Assembly (NCBI GenBank): GCA_028723425.1
Contig: JAQYEZ010000067.1
Span: forward strand, 1 to 34,586
Length of the DNA: 34,586 nucleotides
Direction: 5' to 3'
Origin: Peptoniphilaceae bacterium
GTDB lineage: Bacteria > Bacillota > Clostridia > Tissierellales > Peptoniphilaceae
Of this stretch, positions 32,765 to 34,586 are shown one piece after another. A model generated the notes under the pieces. That model saw only the letters and a list, made by a program, of their open reading frames with translations, was not told the DNA's origin and did not search any database. Position numbers and translations under genes: made by a program. Within the stretch, counting starts at the first letter, position 1. Each line of letters starts with the position of its first letter.

Positions 32765-33292
32765 ATGAGTATATCAGATTATATTGAAGAAAAAGCAAAA
32801 AGAAAAGAAAGAGAGATTAGATATGAGCTTTGGAAAGTTAAAACTCATGATCATAGAATGAGAGCGCAAGGTGCTTTGGTAGGAGCACTTGCAGGTCTTG
32901 CTGCTGGTGTTTTACTTGCTCCTAAATCAGGAAAAGAAACCAGAGAATCTTTAAAGGAAGCTTTTAATGATACAGTAAATACTGTAAAAGAAACTGCTAA
33001 TGATGCTGTTGATTCTGCAGTTGATACTTATGAAGAATTTAAAGATAGAGCTTATACAGAAATAAAGCCTATAATTGAAAAAGCCGATGATAAGAAAGAA
33101 GAAGTAAAAGAAGATTTAGAAGATACAAAAGAAGATATCAAAACAAAGGCTAAAGAAACTAAAGAAAAAGCTGAAGATGTAAAGGAAATTGCTAAGGATA
33201 CATCTAAAAACTTAAAGTCAGATGCAAAAGAGGCTAAAAAAGATCTTAAAGACGGTGCCAAAGAAGCAAAAGATGCTGTAAAGAACAAATAA
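32765..33292 (+). CDS. YtxH-family protein
   Basis: A 175-residue protein. A hydrophobic, Gly/Ala-rich segment (about 36-52, GALVGALAGLAAGVLLAP) followed by KSGKETRE is the YtxH signature. The rest is a long, highly charged Lys/Glu/Asp/Ala helix, probably coiled coil, with repeated KETKEKAEDVKE-like blocks resembling LEA proteins. Function is unknown; in Bacillus ytxH belongs to a stress-induced operon. AAAGGAG precedes the ATG. The next gene starts 17 bases downstream. Confidence 0.8.
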   Translation: MSISDYIEEKAKRKEREIRYELWKVKTHDHRMRAQGALVGALAGLAAGVLLAPKSGKETRESLKEAFNDTVNTVKETANDAVDSAVDTYEEFKDRAYTEIKPIIEKADDKKEEVKEDLEDTKEDIKTKAKETKEKAEDVKEIAKDTSKNLKSDAKEAKKDLKDGAKEAKDAVKNK

Positions 33293-33309
33293 ACAAGAAG
33301 GAGTAAAAG

Positions 33310-33753
33310 ATGGTAACAATTAATTTGAAATTAATTGCCGATGTTATCTTGTTTATAGTTGCTGTAATAGCTATAGTTTTCTTAATACAAGTTTTAGTAA
33401 AAGTAAGCAAATTATTAGACACAGTTAATGGTATAGTAAATAAGAATTCTAGTCATATTGATAAGACTATAGAAAAATTACCAGATCTTGTTGATACTGC
33501 CAATAATTTAGTAGTAAATGTTAATGATATAGTAAATGATCCAAATTTAAAGATGGCTATATCAAAAGCTAATGATACCATTACTAATGTAAGTATGATT
33601 AGTGAAGACGTTAAGGATACTGTTAATTATTTCGGCGAAACGGCTATAGATGGAGCAGATTCATTTGGCGAAGGGATTGCATCTGTTAGTGACTATGCTA
33701 CAATGATAAGAGATGTTGTCGACATAGTAAGAGATGTAATAGCTGGAAGATAA
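33310..33753 (+). CDS. Small membrane protein, DUF948/YtxG-like
   Basis: A 147-residue protein with one N-terminal membrane helix (about 8-32) followed by a helical region of heptad-like repeats (LLDTVNGIVNKNSSHIDKTI onward), rich in Val, Asp and Asn. This layout matches the DUF948 (YtxG) family, which is paired with YtxH in many Firmicutes. Function unknown. AAGGAG precedes the start, and a strong terminator ends the pair. Confidence 0.65.
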   Translation: MVTINLKLIADVILFIVAVIAIVFLIQVLVKVSKLLDTVNGIVNKNSSHIDKTIEKLPDLVDTANNLVVNVNDIVNDPNLKMAISKANDTITNVSMISEDVKDTVNYFGETAIDGADSFGEGIASVSDYATMIRDVVDIVRDVIAGR

Positions 33754-33759
33754 TCAAGT

Positions 33760-33788
33760 AATAGGTCATCATATGATGACCTATTTTT
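33760..33788 (+). terminator. Strong terminator after the ytxH-like pair
   Basis: AATAGGTCATC (33760-33770) pairs perfectly with GATGACCTATT (33775-33785) around ATAT, followed by T bases to 33788. Confidence 0.85.
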
Positions 33789-33842
33789 AATTTTATTGTA
33801 TAATAATTAGTATATGAAAACATATTCTAGAAAGGAGATTAT

Positions 33843-34586
33843 ATGAGTCAACCTACAATAAAAGATGTTGCCAAACTTGCTGGTGTATCGATTTCTACAG
33901 TTTCAAGAGTTATGAATGACTCAAAGCCAGTTAGCCCCGAAGCAAGAAGAAAGGTTTTAGATGCAATAAATAAACTTGACTTCAAGCCTAATCAATTGGC
34001 AAGATCATTAGTAATGAGAAAATCCAACATGATAGGTGTTATTGTTGAGGATATAGGAATTGAATATATGGCTCAGCTAATAAGGGGAGTTGAAGAAATT
34101 GGACATTTATATAAGTATGATATTATTTTATCATCAACCTACCATGACCAAGATGCCCTAGAAAACTCAATTAGATTTTTATCAACAAAACAAGTGGAAG
34201 GAATTGTAGTTATAAGTGAAGATATGTCACCAGAGGTTTTGGTACAACTAAAAGAAAGCAAAATTCCTTTCGTTTTATTAGATAGATTTTATAATTTCAA
34301 AAATCTTACTACGGTAACTATGGACTATGAAGAAGAAGAATATAAAATTGCCAAATTCCTAGATGATTTAGGTCACAAAAAGATTGCCTACATAACTAGA
34401 AAAGACAAAAACTTCCTATCTACAAGGAAAACTGATGGCTATGTGAGATTTATAAGCGAAAAAGGTGAACTTCCTTTAATAATAGAGGCAGAAGGAATTT
34501 CTAGTGATAATGGGTATAATATAGGAGAGGAAGCATTAAAAGTAATAAAGGAAAACAATGTTACTGCAGTTTCATGTATTAATGAT
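33843..34586 (+). CDS. LacI-family transcriptional regulator (3' end outside the window)
   Basis: The first 248 residues of a LacI/GalR repressor. The helix-turn-helix TIKDVAKLAGVSISTVSRVM (5-24) and hinge (PNQLARSLVMRKSNMIGVIV) are complete, and the periplasmic-binding-like effector domain runs to the right edge with no stop. AAGGAG at 33833-33838 precedes the ATG; TATAAT at 33799-33804 is a possible -10 box. TGAAAACATATTCT (33815-33828) loosely resembles a cre-type operator. It could be CcpA-like or a sugar-specific repressor; the visible part does not decide. Confidence 0.92.
   Translation, partial: MSQPTIKDVAKLAGVSISTVSRVMNDSKPVSPEARRKVLDAINKLDFKPNQLARSLVMRKSNMIGVIVEDIGIEYMAQLIRGVEEIGHLYKYDIILSSTYHDQDALENSIRFLSTKQVEGIVVISEDMSPEVLVQLKESKIPFVLLDRFYNFKNLTTVTMDYEEEEYKIAKFLDDLGHKKIAYITRKDKNFLSTRKTDGYVRFISEKGELPLIIEAEGISSDNGYNIGEEALKVIKENNVTAVSCIND

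Noticed and set aside
33052-33288. Long antisense frame opposite the ytxH-like gene
   Set aside because: It is the mirror of Lys/Glu-rich codons (giving Ser/Phe-rich protein) and has no ribosome site. The same applies to antisense frames at 4927-5274, 12654-13013 and 13119-13364.
33815-33828. cre operator for autoregulation of the LacI-type gene
   Set aside because: TGAAAACATATTCT lacks the central CG and the terminal A of the consensus; too weak to call.
1-34586. CRISPR array
   Set aside because: No regularly spaced repeat units were seen on either strand.

Overview
The window is AT-rich DNA from a Gram-positive anaerobe. Strong AAGGAGG-type ribosome sites, short intergenic gaps, a large Bacillus-type SRP RNA and the gene families all point to the low-GC Firmicutes. 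Gene content (GlgC/GlgD pair, PyrI next to PyrB, type 2 PyrF, FHA-RodA-PBP cluster) fits the Peptoniphilaceae (Anaerococcus/Peptoniphilus-like). The genus is an inference.

Layout. 1-221: the start of a leftward transposase gene and the promoter of the pyrimidine operon. 222-4672: pyrB-pyrI-pyrF-pyrK-pyrD-pyrE, UMP synthesis from carbamoyl aspartate onward except PyrC. 4760-8442: a secreted glucosaminidase, a GlgB-like protein without its catalytic residues, and an AI-2E family permease. 8489-9407 (minus): tRNA-Ser(GGA), SRP RNA and a c-di-AMP sensor of the CbpB/DarB type. 9505-12212: dnaX-ybaB-recR. 12268-14773: a hypoxanthine-DNA glycosylase, an NhaC-type antiporter and a hotdog thioesterase. 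14774-17345: an accessory island with IS256-type and IS630-type remnants, two adjacent Fic genes and an unassigned structured RNA. 17346-17702 (minus): tmRNA. 17849-27376: a six-gene glycogen operon, glgC-glgD-glgA-glgP-like-pullulanase-phosphoglucomutase. 27489-30757: FHA protein, RodA/FtsW and a class B PBP. 30758-31543 (minus): NAD kinase. 31604-32455: RluA-type pseudouridine synthase. 32496-32663: 6S RNA. 32765-33753: YtxH/YtxG-like envelope pair. 33843 to the end: a LacI-type regulator cut by the window edge.

The most unusual signal is in glycogen metabolism. The ADP-glucose route (GlgC/GlgD, GlgA), the debranching pullulanase and phosphoglucomutase keep their active-site motifs. The GlgP homologue inside the operon has lost the PLP lysine and the phosphate-site Lys-Arg pair. 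A GlgB homologue elsewhere in the window has lost its nucleophile, acid/base and third carboxylate. Both keep full-length folds and intact reading frames, which suggests two conserved pseudoenzymes rather than decaying genes. The pullulanase gene also seems to start at ATA, and the operon promoter shares its -35 box with the divergent tmRNA promoter.

Other points of interest are the Fic pair (one canonical class III, one with His replaced by Gln) between two copies of an IS-end repeat, a promoter for the c-di-AMP sensor placed inside the SRP RNA terminator, and a possible frameshift site in dnaX.
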